Source: Paenibacillus cymbidii
GTDB lineage: Bacteria; Bacillota; Bacilli; Paenibacillales; NBRC-103111
Length of the DNA stretch: 64,000 bases
Direction: 5' to 3'
Assembly (NCBI RefSeq): GCF_004764705.1
Contig: NZ_SHLX01000022.1
Span: 1 to 64,000, forward strand
Position numbers and translations under genes: made by a program. The notes beneath the pieces were generated by a model, which saw nothing but the letters and a program-made list of their open reading frames with translations, had not been told where the DNA came from and made no database searches. Positions 16,597 through 25,657 of the stretch are shown in pieces. The stretch's first letter is position 1. Each line of letters starts with the position of its first letter.

Positions 16597-17913
16597 CTAT
16601 TGCGCGGAAGAACTCCGGCGGCGCTGCTGGTTGATGCGCATCTTCTCTTCCATGCCCATCTCGCTTGCGTCGAAAAACGTGGCGTTCGCCAGCTTGTCCG
16701 GCAAATACTGCTGGGCAACGTAGTGCCCGGGGAAATTGTGCGGGTACTGGTAGCCGACGTGGCCGAGCTTCTCCGCCCCTTTGTAATGCGCGTCCCGCAG
16801 ATGAAGCGGCACTTCGGCGGCGCCGATGCGCTCGAATGCGGCATATATGTTGCCCAGCGCCAGCGGAATCGAGTTCGACTTCGGACTTTCGACCGCGAAC
16901 AAAATCGCCTGGGCGATCACATATTTCGATTCCGGCCAACCGATTTTGTGATAGGCGTCCATCGCGGTTACCGACTGCACCATCGCTTGCGGATTGGCCA
17001 GCCCGATATCTTCGCTGCTGGCGACGATCAGCCGCCGCAGGAACGTCATCGGGTCCATGCCCAGTTTCTCGACGGCGTACAAAAACCAGAACAACGCCGC
17101 ATCGCTGGAGCCGCGAATGCTTTTATGAAAGGCGGACAGCACGTCGTACTGGGTCGATTCGTCCGCCTTGACCGTTGGCCGGCGGATCGACTCCTCCGCC
17201 GCCTCCAGTGTGATCCGTACCGTGCCGTCGGCATCCGGCGCTGTCGTCAGCGCCGCCAGTTCGAGCGCGTTAAGCGCGCGGCGAATGTCGCCGCCGGCGA
17301 CGAAAGCGATATGCCGCAGCGCGTCTTCGTCCGCTTGCAGCGGCAGCAAGCCGAGCCCGCGCTCCTTGTCGGCGAGCGCGCGGCGCATCGCCTCCAGCGC
17401 ATGCTCGTGTGTCAGTGCGTGCAACTCGAACAGCGTCGAGCGCGACAAGAGCGCGCCGTTCACGTGGTGGAACGGGTTCTCCGTGGTGGCGCCGATGAAC
17501 ACGATAATGCCTTGCTCCACCGCCGGCAGCAGCGCGTCTTGGCGCGCCGTATTGAACCGGTGCACCTCGTCGAGGAACAATATCGTTTTGCGGCCGTATA
17601 GATCGCGGTTTTGTTTGGCTTGTTCGATCACTTCGCGCACGTCTTTGACCGATGCGTCGACGGCGTTCAGCTTGACGAATTCGCCTTTGGTCCGATGCGA
17701 TATAATATGGGCCAGCGACGTTTTCCCCGTTCCCGGAGGGCCGTACAGCAAGATCGAGCTGACCTGGTCGGCTTCGATCGCGCGCCGCAGCAGCTTGCCG
17801 GGGCCAACGATGTGCTCTTGCCCGATATAGTCTTCAAGCGCAATCGGCCGCATGCGATCCGCCAGCAATTTCGATTCCGTCCGTCGCTCCGCTTGATAGG
17901 AAAATAAATCCAC
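16597..17913 (-). CDS. rarA: Replication-associated recombination protein A (MgsA/YrvN)
   Basis: 438 residues, AAA+ ATPase related to clamp loaders. Walker A LLYGPPGTGKTSLAH, Walker B ILFLDEVHRF, sensor 1 GATTENP, and C-terminal tetramerisation segments (SDAALFWFLYAVEKLGMDP, YKGAEKLGHVGYQYPHNFPG) are in the family order. It acts at stalled replication forks and on single-strand DNA ends. The start is GTG with AGGCAGG upstream. The order tcdA then rarA on this strand agrees with yrvM-yrvN in Bacillus. Confidence 0.94.
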   Translation of the reverse strand: MDLFSYQAERRTESKLLADRMRPIALEDYIGQEHIVGPGKLLRRAIEADQVSSILLYGPPGTGKTSLAHIISHRTKGEFVKLNAVDASVKDVREVIEQAKQNRDLYGRKTILFLDEVHRFNTARQDALLPAVEQGIIVFIGATTENPFHHVNGALLSRSTLFELHALTHEHALEAMRRALADKERGLGLLPLQADEDALRHIAFVAGGDIRRALNALELAALTTAPDADGTVRITLEAAEESIRRPTVKADESTQYDVLSAFHKSIRGSSDAALFWFLYAVEKLGMDPMTFLRRLIVASSEDIGLANPQAMVQSVTAMDAYHKIGWPESKYVIAQAILFAVESPKSNSIPLALGNIYAAFERIGAAEVPLHLRDAHYKGAEKLGHVGYQYPHNFPGHYVAQQYLPDKLANATFFDASEMGMEEKMRINQQRRRSSSAQ

Positions 17914-18005
17914 CTTGTACCTGCCTTTCCGCTAAAGCCGCCATACTTCCGGGTACGATCCGAGCCGCCCGCCCTGCGTATTCGCAGAACGGACGGCTCT
18001 TTGCG

Positions 18006-18752
18006 TCAGTTATCTTTCGGCAGCAGGTCGCGTACGACGACGCTGGCCATGATGAGACCGGCGACGGACGGCACGAATGCGTTGCTCGACGGCGGCTGTT
18101 GCGCCTTGCGGATTTCCGGCGCGTTCTCCGGAACGATGCGCTGGGTCACGTCCTCCCGCGTCTTGATCGGCTCCTCTGTCGAGAAGACAACCTTGACGCC
18201 TTTGCGAATCCCGTCCTTGCGCAGTTTCTGCCGGATGACACGGGCGATCGGATCCATCGTCGTCTTCGAGATGTCCGCGACCTGGAAGCGGGTCGGATCC
18301 ATCTTGTTCGCAGCGCCCATGCTCGAAATCATCGGAACGCCGCGCGACAGACACTGCTTGATCAGATGGATCTTGTAGCTGATCGTATCCGACGCATCGA
18401 CGACGTAATCGAGCGGAAACTCGAACAGCCGCTCATACGTCGCTTCCGTGTAAAACATCCGCAGCGCGATCGCGTCGCACTCGGGATTGATTTGCAGAAT
18501 GCGGTCGCGCATCAGTTCGGCTTTCGGCTGGCCGACGGTCGACAGCAAGGCATGTATTTGCCGGTTGACGTTCGTAATGTCGACGACGTCCTTGTCGATC
18601 AGCACGATCCGGCCGATGCCGGAGCGGGCCAACGCCTCGGCCGCGAACGAGCCGACGCCGCCGATGCCGAGCACAGCGACGGTGCTGCGCTTCATCGCGG
18701 CCAGCCCCTCCGGACCGATCGCCAGTTCGTTGCGGGAAAATTGGTGCAGCAT
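18006..18752 (-). CDS. tcdA: tRNA threonylcarbamoyladenosine dehydratase
   Basis: 248 residues of the E1-like ThiF family. The nucleotide-binding motif VAVLGIGGVGSFAAEALARSG, the acceptor segment DKDVVDITNVNRQ and the conserved VVDASDTISYK are clear. TcdA cyclises t6A37 to ct6A in ANN-decoding tRNAs using ATP. GGGAGGGG precedes the ATG. It starts 18 bp after aspS, so it probably belongs to the hisS-aspS transcript. Confidence 0.9.
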   Translation of the reverse strand: MLHQFSRNELAIGPEGLAAMKRSTVAVLGIGGVGSFAAEALARSGIGRIVLIDKDVVDITNVNRQIHALLSTVGQPKAELMRDRILQINPECDAIALRMFYTEATYERLFEFPLDYVVDASDTISYKIHLIKQCLSRGVPMISSMGAANKMDPTRFQVADISKTTMDPIARVIRQKLRKDGIRKGVKVVFSTEEPIKTREDVTQRIVPENAPEIRKAQQPPSSNAFVPSVAGLIMASVVVRDLLPKDN

Positions 18753-18770
18753 GGTACCCCTCCCGCGCCT

Positions 18771-20552
18771 TTACTTCGCTGCCGGCTGCTTGATCGCCAC
18801 GCGGATCGACAGCTGCTCGAGCTGTTTCTCCTCGACCGTGCCGGGAGCGTCAGTCAGCAGGCAGGATGCGCTTTGCGTCTTCGGAAACGCAATCGTTTCG
18901 CGAAGGTTGGTGCGGCCGGCGATCAGCATGACGAGGCGATCGAAGCCAAACGCGATGCCGCCGTGCGGCGGTGTGCCGTACTCGAACGCTTCAAGCAGGA
19001 AGCCGAACTTCTCCTGCGCTTCCTCCTTCGAGAAGCCAAGCGCCTGGAACATTTTCTCCTGTATGTCGCGCTTGTAGATCCGCATCGAACCGCCGCCGAC
19101 TTCGTAGCCATTCAGTACCAGGTCGTATGCCTGGGCGCGGATTTTGCCGGGATCGCCGTCGAACTCGTGCAAGTCATCTTCGTTCGGCCGCGTAAACGGA
19201 TGATGTTCGGCGACGTACCGCTTTTCTTCCTCGTCATAGCTGAGCAGCGGGAAGTCGACGACCCAGGCGAACTTGAACACGCTGTCGTCGATCAGGCCGA
19301 GCTGGCGCCCGATCTTCAACCGCAGATTGCCAAGCACGTCGGCCACAACTTTTTTGTTGTCGGCGGAGAACAGCAGCAAGTCGCCTTCTTCGGCGTTCAG
19401 GCGTTCGCGCAGCGCGGCGATTTCTTCCTCCTTGAAAAATTTGACGATCGGCCCTTTCATTTCGCCGTCCTTCATTTGCACCCAGGCAAGTCCTTTGGCG
19501 CCGTAACGGGCGGCGAACACGCCAAGATCGTCGATTTCCTTGCGGCTCCACGTGCCGCAGCCTTTGGCATTGAGCGCCTTCACCTGGCCGCCGCCGGCAA
19601 TAACCGAAGCGAACACCTTCACATCGCTTGTCGCCACAATGTCGGCCACGTCGACAAGCTCAAGCCCGAAGCGCAGGTCCGGCTTGTCGGAGCCGTATTT
19701 GCCCATCGCGTCGGCGTACGACAGCCGCTGGAACGGCGCGGCGATGTCGACGCCGGCGGTTTCCTTCATCAGCTTGACAACGAGCCGCTCCATCATCGAC
19801 AGCAGCTGGTCTTGCGACAGGAACGACGTTTCAATGTCGACCTGGGTAAATTCCGGCTGGCGGTCGGCGCGCAAGTCTTCGTCGCGGAAGCAGCGGGCGA
19901 TTTGGTAATAGCGCTCGAGGCCGCCGACCATCAACAGTTGCTTGAAAATTTGCGGCGACTGCGGCAGCGCAAAAAACTCTCCCGGGTGCACCCGGCTCGG
20001 CACCAAATAATCGCGTGCGCCTTCCGGCGTGCTTTTCGTCAAAATCGGCGTTTCCACTTCGATGAACTGCTCCCCGTCGAGGAAATCGCGGAATACTTTG
20101 GCCGCTTTCGAGCGAAGCCACAACGTCTTCTGCATTTCCGGACGGCGCAGGTCGAGGTAACGATATTTGAGCCGCAGCGACTCGTCGATTTCAATGCCGT
20201 CTTCGATGAAGAAAGGCGGATTTTTGGCGGCGTTCAAAATTTCGATGGATGTAATTTGCACTTCGATTTCGCCGGTGGCGAGGTTGGCGTTTTTCGTATC
20301 ATCGGCGCGTTCGACTACTTTTCCTTGGACGGCAAGCACGAACTCGTTGCGCGCTTTGTCCGCAATTTGCAGCGCTTCGCCGGAGAAGCCGGGGTTGAAC
20401 ACGATTTGCACGATGCCGCTGCGGTCGCGCAGATCGATGAACAGCACGCCGCCCAAGTCGCGGCGCCGCTGCACCCATCCGTTCAAAATAACCGATTCCC
20501 CTACATTTGCTTTGCTTAATTGTCCGCAATGATGCGTTTTTAACATGGCCAT
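18771..20552 (-). CDS. aspS: Aspartyl-tRNA synthetase
   Basis: 593 residues, the long bacterial type. N-terminal OB-fold anticodon domain (VILNGWVQRRRDLGGVLFIDL), class II motif 2 (ARCFRDEDLRADRQPEFTQ), the bacterial insertion domain, and motif 3 (GIAFGFDRLVMLIAGRTNLR). GGGAGG stands eight bases before the ATG. It follows hisS and is presumably read from the same T-box-controlled promoter. Whether it charges only Asp or also Asn tRNA was not judged. Confidence 0.97.
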   Translation of the reverse strand: MAMLKTHHCGQLSKANVGESVILNGWVQRRRDLGGVLFIDLRDRSGIVQIVFNPGFSGEALQIADKARNEFVLAVQGKVVERADDTKNANLATGEIEVQITSIEILNAAKNPPFFIEDGIEIDESLRLKYRYLDLRRPEMQKTLWLRSKAAKVFRDFLDGEQFIEVETPILTKSTPEGARDYLVPSRVHPGEFFALPQSPQIFKQLLMVGGLERYYQIARCFRDEDLRADRQPEFTQVDIETSFLSQDQLLSMMERLVVKLMKETAGVDIAAPFQRLSYADAMGKYGSDKPDLRFGLELVDVADIVATSDVKVFASVIAGGGQVKALNAKGCGTWSRKEIDDLGVFAARYGAKGLAWVQMKDGEMKGPIVKFFKEEEIAALRERLNAEEGDLLLFSADNKKVVADVLGNLRLKIGRQLGLIDDSVFKFAWVVDFPLLSYDEEEKRYVAEHHPFTRPNEDDLHEFDGDPGKIRAQAYDLVLNGYEVGGGSMRIYKRDIQEKMFQALGFSKEEAQEKFGFLLEAFEYGTPPHGGIAFGFDRLVMLIAGRTNLRETIAFPKTQSASCLLTDAPGTVEEKQLEQLSIRVAIKQPAAK

Positions 20553-20600
20553 GTGGTTATCCTCCCTTTGTCCTCTCGTGCCTGACGTTCGTTTTCTAGC

Positions 20601-21857
20601 TTATCGCCGGCTTGCCAGCAGCGTCTCCGCCAGCCGTTCCAGCGCAACGGACCGCTGCTCGCCGGTCGCCATTTCCTTCAGCGCGATTTCGCCGCGTTCC
20701 AGTTCTTCGTCGCCGAGGATCGCCACATAACGCGCCTGCAGCCGGTCGGCCGACTTGAGCTGCGTCTTCATTTTGCGACCCAAATAATCTTTCTCCGCCT
20801 GCAGACCGCCGAGCCTCAGCTCGTACAGGATGCGCGGCAGCACCTGCTCCGCCCGTTCACCCATGCCGACGAGATAAACGTCGAGCGGCTCGCCGGTCGG
20901 CACTTCCACTTCTTGCGCCTCGAGGATCAGCAGCGTGCGCTCCAGGCCGAGGCCGAGGCCAACGCCGGAACGGTCGCTGCCGCCGATTTGCCCGACAAGC
21001 CCGTTATAACGGCCGCCGCCGCCAATCGTATCGATCGCGCCGATGCCGTCCGCCTTGTACTCGAAAGCAGTATGCGTGTAATAATCGAGACCGCGCACCA
21101 AACGATGATTCACGCTGAACGGAATGCCCATGTCGGTCAAATAGCGTTGCACCGCGGCAAAATGCGCGCTGCACGCCTCGTCGAGATGGTCCAGCAGCGA
21201 TGGAGCATCGGCAAATTTGTCCTGATCGACTTTGCAGTCGAGAACGCGCAGCGGGTTGCGGTCCATCCGCGCCTGGCAATCCTTGCACAGCGAATCGCGC
21301 ATCGGCGCCAGGAACGCCAGCAGCGTGTCGCGATAAGCGGCGCGCACTTCCGGCGTGCCGACGGAATTGATCTCGACCCGCACCTGCTTCATGCCAACCG
21401 ACTTGTAGAACGTGTAGCCCAGTGCGATTACTTCCGCATCCAGCGCCGGATCTTCCGAGCCGAACGCTTCGATGCCGAACTGGTGCAGCTGCCGGTAGCG
21501 CCCCGCCATCGGCCGTTCGTAGCGAAACATCGGGCCGATATAATACATTTTGGTCACGTCCGGTTCGGCGTACAGCTTGTTCTCGACATACGCCCGCACG
21601 ACGCCGGCCGTTCCTTCCGGCCGCAGCGAAATGCTGCGGTCGCCTTTGTCGAGGAACGTATACATCTCCTTCTCGACAATATCGGTCGTTTCGCCTACGC
21701 CGCGTTGAAACAGCTCCGTATGCTCGAAGATCGGGGTGCGAATTTCCCGATAGTTGAACGCCCGGCACAGCTCGCGCGCTTTCGACTCTAGAAACTGCCA
21801 TTTTTCGACCGTTCCGGGCAAAATGTCTTGCGTTCCTTTCGGCTTCTGAAAGCTCAT
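20601..21857 (-). CDS. hisS: Histidyl-tRNA synthetase
   Basis: 418 residues. Class II landmarks: KGTQDILPG start, motif 2 region MFRYERPMAGRYRQLHQFGIE, the HisA box LVRGLDYYTHTAFE, and GGGGRYNGLVGQIGG, then a C-terminal anticodon domain (DVYLVGMGERAEQVL). AGGGAGG precedes the ATG. First gene of the hisS-aspS-tcdA group behind a T-box leader. Confidence 0.97.
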   Translation of the reverse strand: MSFQKPKGTQDILPGTVEKWQFLESKARELCRAFNYREIRTPIFEHTELFQRGVGETTDIVEKEMYTFLDKGDRSISLRPEGTAGVVRAYVENKLYAEPDVTKMYYIGPMFRYERPMAGRYRQLHQFGIEAFGSEDPALDAEVIALGYTFYKSVGMKQVRVEINSVGTPEVRAAYRDTLLAFLAPMRDSLCKDCQARMDRNPLRVLDCKVDQDKFADAPSLLDHLDEACSAHFAAVQRYLTDMGIPFSVNHRLVRGLDYYTHTAFEYKADGIGAIDTIGGGGRYNGLVGQIGGSDRSGVGLGLGLERTLLILEAQEVEVPTGEPLDVYLVGMGERAEQVLPRILYELRLGGLQAEKDYLGRKMKTQLKSADRLQARYVAILGDEELERGEIALKEMATGEQRSVALERLAETLLASRR

Positions 21858-21910
21858 GCGGATTCCCTCCCTGACGTAACGAACGCCCTTTTTGGACTGC
21901 CTCTTTAAAA

Positions 21911-22240
21911 CAAAAATCCCCCGCCCCTGAACAAACGTCAGGGACGAGGGATCGCGTTATCGCCATCACCCGTGGTACCACCCATATTCGGAACCGGATT
22001 GTCCCGGAGCGGCCAATGCCGATCCGCCGAGTTCCGCACTCGAAGCGGTTAACGCCCGCCTACGCATAACGGCTACTGCTGTACCTGCTGCCCAGCTTGC
22101 GGGTACGGTTCGCCGCTTGTCCTCCGGGAAGTCTGTTCATTCGTTCGCCAACGGGAAGCTTGCAGCCAGGGCTTCCTTCTCTGGGGATGGGAGTGCGAAT
22201 TACTTGGTCCCTTCATCGGATCGGTGTCATGCAATTAGTT
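21911..22240 (-). ncRNA. T-box leader of hisS-aspS
   Basis: The minus strand has the T-box GGTGGTACCACG (21971-21982), and a terminator formed by atccctcgtccctg and caggggcgggggat followed by TTTTTG (21912-21952). A long structured leader precedes it; its 5' end is approximate. The group encodes His and Asp enzymes, so the specifier could be His or Asp; I did not settle this. Confidence 0.9.
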
Positions 22241-22426
22241 ACGATTGTAATCGCGGTGCAGGCGGAAGTCAAGCGCGATCGGCCCGAAAGCGGGACGCGG
22301 CAACAAAATCTTAAGCCCCATCGGACCAAAAGTCCCGGAACTCTCCCATTCTACGGTTCAAATACTAGCATATACATGTACCACAAGGGCGAACACCCTT
22401 GCAAAATGGCGATGGAGGGAAAAACG

Positions 22427-22843
22427 ATGGAACAACAGCAAGTTGGACAAGATGCCGCTTTGGAGACGACAGGTGTCGAGGAGCAGGTGGAATTGCAGAA
22501 AGAAACCGTGGAGATCGATGCGGTTGACGCGGATGTTGCGGAGCAGGAAGAAGGCGCCGCGGAGCGGGAAGCGGCGATCGAACAGCTGCAGGCGGCAAAC
22601 GACGAAGCCAGCGCTGCCGATGAAGAGGCCGACAGCGACGCAGGCGCCGAAGGCGACGCCGATGCGGAGGATGACTCCGGGGACGATGCGGACGATGCGG
22701 ACGACGAAGAAGACGATGACGCGGCGGATGAAGAAGATTCGGAAGACGGGGATTCGGAAGACGGGGACGAAGAAGCGGTAGAGGCGGATGAAAGCGAAGA
22801 AGCGGATGAAGATGCGGAAGACGGGGACTCGGAAGAAGCGTAA
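22427..22843 (+). CDS. Extremely acidic low-complexity protein
   Basis: 138 residues. The first 60 are Gln/Glu-rich and probably helical. The last 80 are almost only Asp, Glu, Ala, Ser and Gly, with repeats of DSEDGD and EDGDSEEA. There is no signal peptide, membrane segment or Cys. GGAGGG stands seven bases before the ATG, which together with the clean terminator behind the gene supports real expression. It is divergent from hisS. I do not recognise a family; metal or cation binding is only a guess from charge. Confidence 0.65.
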   Translation: MEQQQVGQDAALETTGVEEQVELQKETVEIDAVDADVAEQEEGAAEREAAIEQLQAANDEASAADEEADSDAGAEGDADAEDDSGDDADDADDEEDDDAADEEDSEDGDSEDGDEEAVEADESEEADEDAEDGDSEEA

Positions 22844-22893
22844 GGCCCGCCCCCGTACCCCCGAAGAACCCGTAATACGACTGCAAACGTAAA

Positions 22894-22927
22894 GCCATTC
22901 TTCCCGTACCGATCGGGGAAGAATGGC
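22894..22927. terminator. Terminator between acidic-protein and FAD genes
   Basis: Arms ccattcttccc and ggggaagaatgg around a short loop, lying between two convergent genes. The T-rich tail is weak. Confidence 0.6.
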
Positions 22928-22945
22928 TTTCGTCATGCAGCGGCA

Positions 22946-24916
22946 TTAAAACCGCACATTCACCAGCGACTGAAGCGCATCTCTCAGCATCATGTACGAC
23001 TCGCCGTTCGTCAGCTTCTGCGGATCGGCGATCATCGCCACCGTTTCCGGCGTCAGCACTTTTTTGGCCAGCAGCTCGTCCTTGGCGTTGTCGCGGGTGA
23101 CGGTCAACCCGGCCGCCTTGGCGATCGTGAGGCTCGCCTGTGCCAGCGTCAGCGGCGATTTGGTTTTCTCTTCATCGCTCATGCCGACGATAGCGGCGCT
23201 CGGGTCGCCTTTAATGTTGGCGATGAACATTTTTCTCGCCCTCGCCATCAAGTTGACCATCCGCTGCGGATTGGACGGGTCGTCCAAATAAAATTCGTTG
23301 AGAATCCGTTTGTTGTCGATCGTCACTTCGCGCGAGGATGCCGCGCCAATGTACACGGCAGCCTTAAGCCCCGGAAACGCCTTGTGCTGCATAAACGGCT
23401 GCGGCTTCACCGTAAACGGCAGCAGCCTCATCTTTTGCTCGTTCAGCTTGTTCTGCATCTCCGTGACCAACTCTTTGGACTTCGACATTTCCCTGAACGT
23501 CATCTTGCCGTCCAGCGCCACCTTGGCCGCGGCTCCGGCCGACTGCCCTTCCGCCATGCCGGTAGGAATGATCCGAGCGGTGCCGTGAGCCAGCGTCGAG
23601 TAGCTGGCGCTGCGGCCGACGACGAGCAAGTTGTCGACCTTGAGCGGAATCAGGCTGCGGAACGGCACGGCGTATTTGATCGGCGTCATCACTTCGGAAC
23701 CAAAATCGTTCGGGCCGGTGCGCTGGATGTCGATCTTGTAAGAGCCGAGCGCCACACGATCCCATTGGTCGCGGTTTTCCAGAATATCCAGGATGCCGAG
23801 CGTATATTCGCCCTGAATGTGCCGCGTTTCGCGCACGTACAGTTCCGGAGCCGTTGCATCGAGCTCCAGCCCGGCGAATTCAGGGTACGCCTTTTTCATG
23901 TACTCGACGATATGCGGCACTTCCTGCCTGCCGACCGCAAACGCGTCCTCGCGCTGCTTCGGATCGAGCCCGTCGATGCCAAAAATAAGCAGGGCGTTGA
24001 TCAGCATCGTATTGTCGTTTTGCCGGCCGATATTCAAGCCGCGCAGCGCCGCTTTGGATTTGTCGAGCGGCGGGTAGTTTTTCATGTCGCTGTACCCGTA
24101 GGCTGTCATTTCATCAGCGTGGGTGTTGGCATCGTTGTCTTCGGTCATGCGTTTGCGGATGCTTGTCCACACTTCGTCGGTCACGTTCTTCAGCCGGAAG
24201 ACGAGCGTTACCGCCTGCTTCGTGTCCTTGTTGCCCAGGTCCTCTTGCCCGTACGTATACGGCGCGCCGGCCGCGGCGGCAATATCCGCGTCCTGCGTGG
24301 CGTCGATCACATACGAAGCGTACACCTTCTTCGCTTCGCCGCTGGCCAGCGTCAGCGACAGCCCTTCCACGATTTTCGCGCCGTCGGCACCGTCCTTGAC
24401 TATCGGCTCCATCGTTTTCGTCTTGAGCAGCACGTCGATGTTCGGCTCGTCCTGCACCAGCTTGTAGAAGGCGTTGGCGCCTGTATTCGTGTCGAAGGCG
24501 ATGCCTTCGACCATGTTGTACCATTCGGAGAAAATGCCTTCGTTCAGCACGTTGTATTTGCCCGGAATAAGCGACGTATTCTCGCGGTCAAAGTTCATAT
24601 CAATGAAATTCAGCCAGCCCAGCGTCATCAAACCGCCCAGAATTTCGCGGTTTTTCCCGTCCACGAGCAGCGTCTTCAGCCCGTTGCGCGCGGCGGAAAC
24701 GGCAGCGGCGACTCCTTCCGGGTCCGTACCGGCGACGATTACGTCGTAGCGGTCCTGGACAGCGGCTACGGATTCAACCGGGATTAACGCTTGTTTCTTT
24801 TCCGTACTGACGATCAGGCCGCCTCCATACTGTTCTTTGTAGTACAGGACCGGAGTGCCGGCAGCCAGCAAAACGAATGCGGTTAAAAATAAAATGATCC
24901 ATGATTTTCGCAACAT
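22946..24916 (-). CDS. Membrane-anchored FAD-dependent oxidoreductase
   Basis: 656 residues. The N-terminal hydrophobic segment (residues 8-24, IILFLTAFVLLAAGTPV) is a signal anchor or signal peptide. A Rossmann-type motif follows (YDVIVAGTDPEGVAAAVSAARNG), then a second dinucleotide-type patch VIDATQDADIAAAAGAPY and a family block RDQWDRVALGSYKIDIQRTG, as in the FAD_oxidored (PF12831) group. The last 80 residues (LTLAQASLTIAKAAGL, ESYMMLRDALQSL) look like a separate helical domain resembling an S-layer homology repeat. The substrate is unknown. GAGGTG precedes the ATG. An exported flavoprotein of this kind is unusual. Confidence 0.8.
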   Translation of the reverse strand: MLRKSWIILFLTAFVLLAAGTPVLYYKEQYGGGLIVSTEKKQALIPVESVAAVQDRYDVIVAGTDPEGVAAAVSAARNGLKTLLVDGKNREILGGLMTLGWLNFIDMNFDRENTSLIPGKYNVLNEGIFSEWYNMVEGIAFDTNTGANAFYKLVQDEPNIDVLLKTKTMEPIVKDGADGAKIVEGLSLTLASGEAKKVYASYVIDATQDADIAAAAGAPYTYGQEDLGNKDTKQAVTLVFRLKNVTDEVWTSIRKRMTEDNDANTHADEMTAYGYSDMKNYPPLDKSKAALRGLNIGRQNDNTMLINALLIFGIDGLDPKQREDAFAVGRQEVPHIVEYMKKAYPEFAGLELDATAPELYVRETRHIQGEYTLGILDILENRDQWDRVALGSYKIDIQRTGPNDFGSEVMTPIKYAVPFRSLIPLKVDNLLVVGRSASYSTLAHGTARIIPTGMAEGQSAGAAAKVALDGKMTFREMSKSKELVTEMQNKLNEQKMRLLPFTVKPQPFMQHKAFPGLKAAVYIGAASSREVTIDNKRILNEFYLDDPSNPQRMVNLMARARKMFIANIKGDPSAAIVGMSDEEKTKSPLTLAQASLTIAKAAGLTVTRDNAKDELLAKKVLTPETVAMIADPQKLTNGESYMMLRDALQSLVNVRF

Positions 24917-25014
24917 CGGTTACACCTCGACGGACGTAGATAAATTAGGGTCGATTGCCCATACCAGTGTACCATATGTCGGGAGTGAATGGAATTTGGC
25001 GGCTCCCGCGAGGC

Positions 25015-25057
25015 GTTGCAGCGGAATGCAACACCTTGCGCGCTTGTTGCAAACAAG
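25015..25057. promoter_or_regulatory. Two small inverted repeats upstream of the FAD gene
   Basis: GTTGCA-N6-TGCAAC at 25015-25032 and CTTGT-N5-ACAAG at 25043-25057 lie about 100 bp before the FAD gene. The first has the two-fold layout of a response-regulator operator and resembles in outline the ComA box of Bacillus (TTGCGG-N4-CCGCAA), with different spacing. Regulation by the ComA-like protein encoded nearby is speculative. Confidence 0.35.
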
Positions 25058-25116
25058 TCGATCGTTGCGCACAAAAAACGCCGCGAACGCAGCAAGCGTT
25101 CGGGCGTTTGAATCGA

Positions 25117-25269
25117 TCACGATGATTCGGGCTGCTTGTCGAGCTTCGGCAGTTCGAGCTCGCGTCTTTTGATTTCTTCCAGCAGCATGCGAATAAAATC
25201 CCGATCTGCCCCTGTCCGTACGGCTACCGAGTAGCACGACAACAGGGCCTGATCGCTGAGCCGGTGCAT
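25117..25269 (-). CDS. sda: Sporulation histidine kinase inhibitor Sda
   Basis: A 50-residue protein beginning MHRLSDQALLSCYSVAV and containing TGADRDFIRMLLEEIKRREL. The pattern LSD..L...Y..A, DRDFI and EIKRR.L matches Sda of Bacillus subtilis (46 residues), which forms a helical hairpin and blocks KinA autophosphorylation when replication is disturbed. AGGAGG stands six bases before the ATG. The last ten residues (LPKLDKQPESS) differ from Bacillus. It is placed next to a quorum-sensing locus, which joins two inputs to the sporulation decision. Confidence 0.85.
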   Translation of the reverse strand: MHRLSDQALLSCYSVAVRTGADRDFIRMLLEEIKRRELELPKLDKQPESS

Positions 25270-25330
25270 CCTTTGCCTCCTACTGCACGTTCGTCTTGCG
25301 ATGGTTATGCCCGTAGCGGGAATCCGGCGA

Positions 25331-25528
25331 TCAAGCGTAGTAAGAGCCTTCGGTCGTTCCAGTCCGGTTGATGCTGTCTATCGCATGATTCGTCTCCATT
25401 TGCTTGCGAACGGCGTCCCAAGATAGCGAACTGTTGTCGGCCCGCTCCGTCTGGTACACCGCGTATTCGCGTTTCACCGCTGTTGCAAAAGATCGCTTAA
25501 ACAACGCATCGAATGTTTTTTTATCCAT
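25331..25528 (-). CDS. Small protein of unknown function
   Basis: 65 residues, beginning MDKKTFDALFKRSFATAVKR and ending EGSYYA, mixed charge, no membrane segment, one internal Trp. AGGGAG stands about eight bases before the ATG. It lies between sda and the candidate pheromone gene on the same strand. I do not recognise it. It was considered as a pheromone precursor and set aside because it lacks a Trp near the C-terminus. Confidence 0.5.
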   Translation of the reverse strand: MDKKTFDALFKRSFATAVKREYAVYQTERADNSSLSWDAVRKQMETNHAIDSINRTGTTEGSYYA

Positions 25529-25607
25529 GCAGCTTCTCCCTGATGGTGTCCGTCTTTTATCCCAAATTTTAACTGGGTTCAACTGGGAGTGCATCACATT
25601 TCACGTA

Positions 25608-25639
25608 CAACGCTGTGCATGATTTGTTGCACAGCGTTG
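25608..25639. promoter_or_regulatory. Perfect 12-bp inverted repeat
   Basis: caacgctgtgca (25608-25619) and tgcacagcgttg (25628-25639) are exact complements around 8 bp. There is no T-tract on either side. It lies 80 bp upstream of the 65-residue gene. It shares GCGTTGCAG with the repeat at 25015, so a common DNA-binding protein is possible. Confidence 0.45.
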
Positions 25640-25657
25640 CAGGGTGTACAGGACATG

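Noticed and set aside
17954..18003. Hairpin between tcdA and rarA (gagccgcccg ... cggacggctc) as a terminator
   Set aside because: The stem has mismatches and there is no T-run on the transcribed strand, so I did not call it.
22097..22426. Upstream extension of the acidic-protein frame by 110 codons
   Set aside because: The extension runs back across the T-box leader of hisS, has unrelated composition, and the internal ATG at 22427 has a good ribosome binding site.
25331..25528. The 65-residue protein as the pheromone precursor
   Set aside because: Its only Trp is internal (SLSWDAV) and the C-terminus is GSYYA. The 42-residue frame next to the kinase fits far better.
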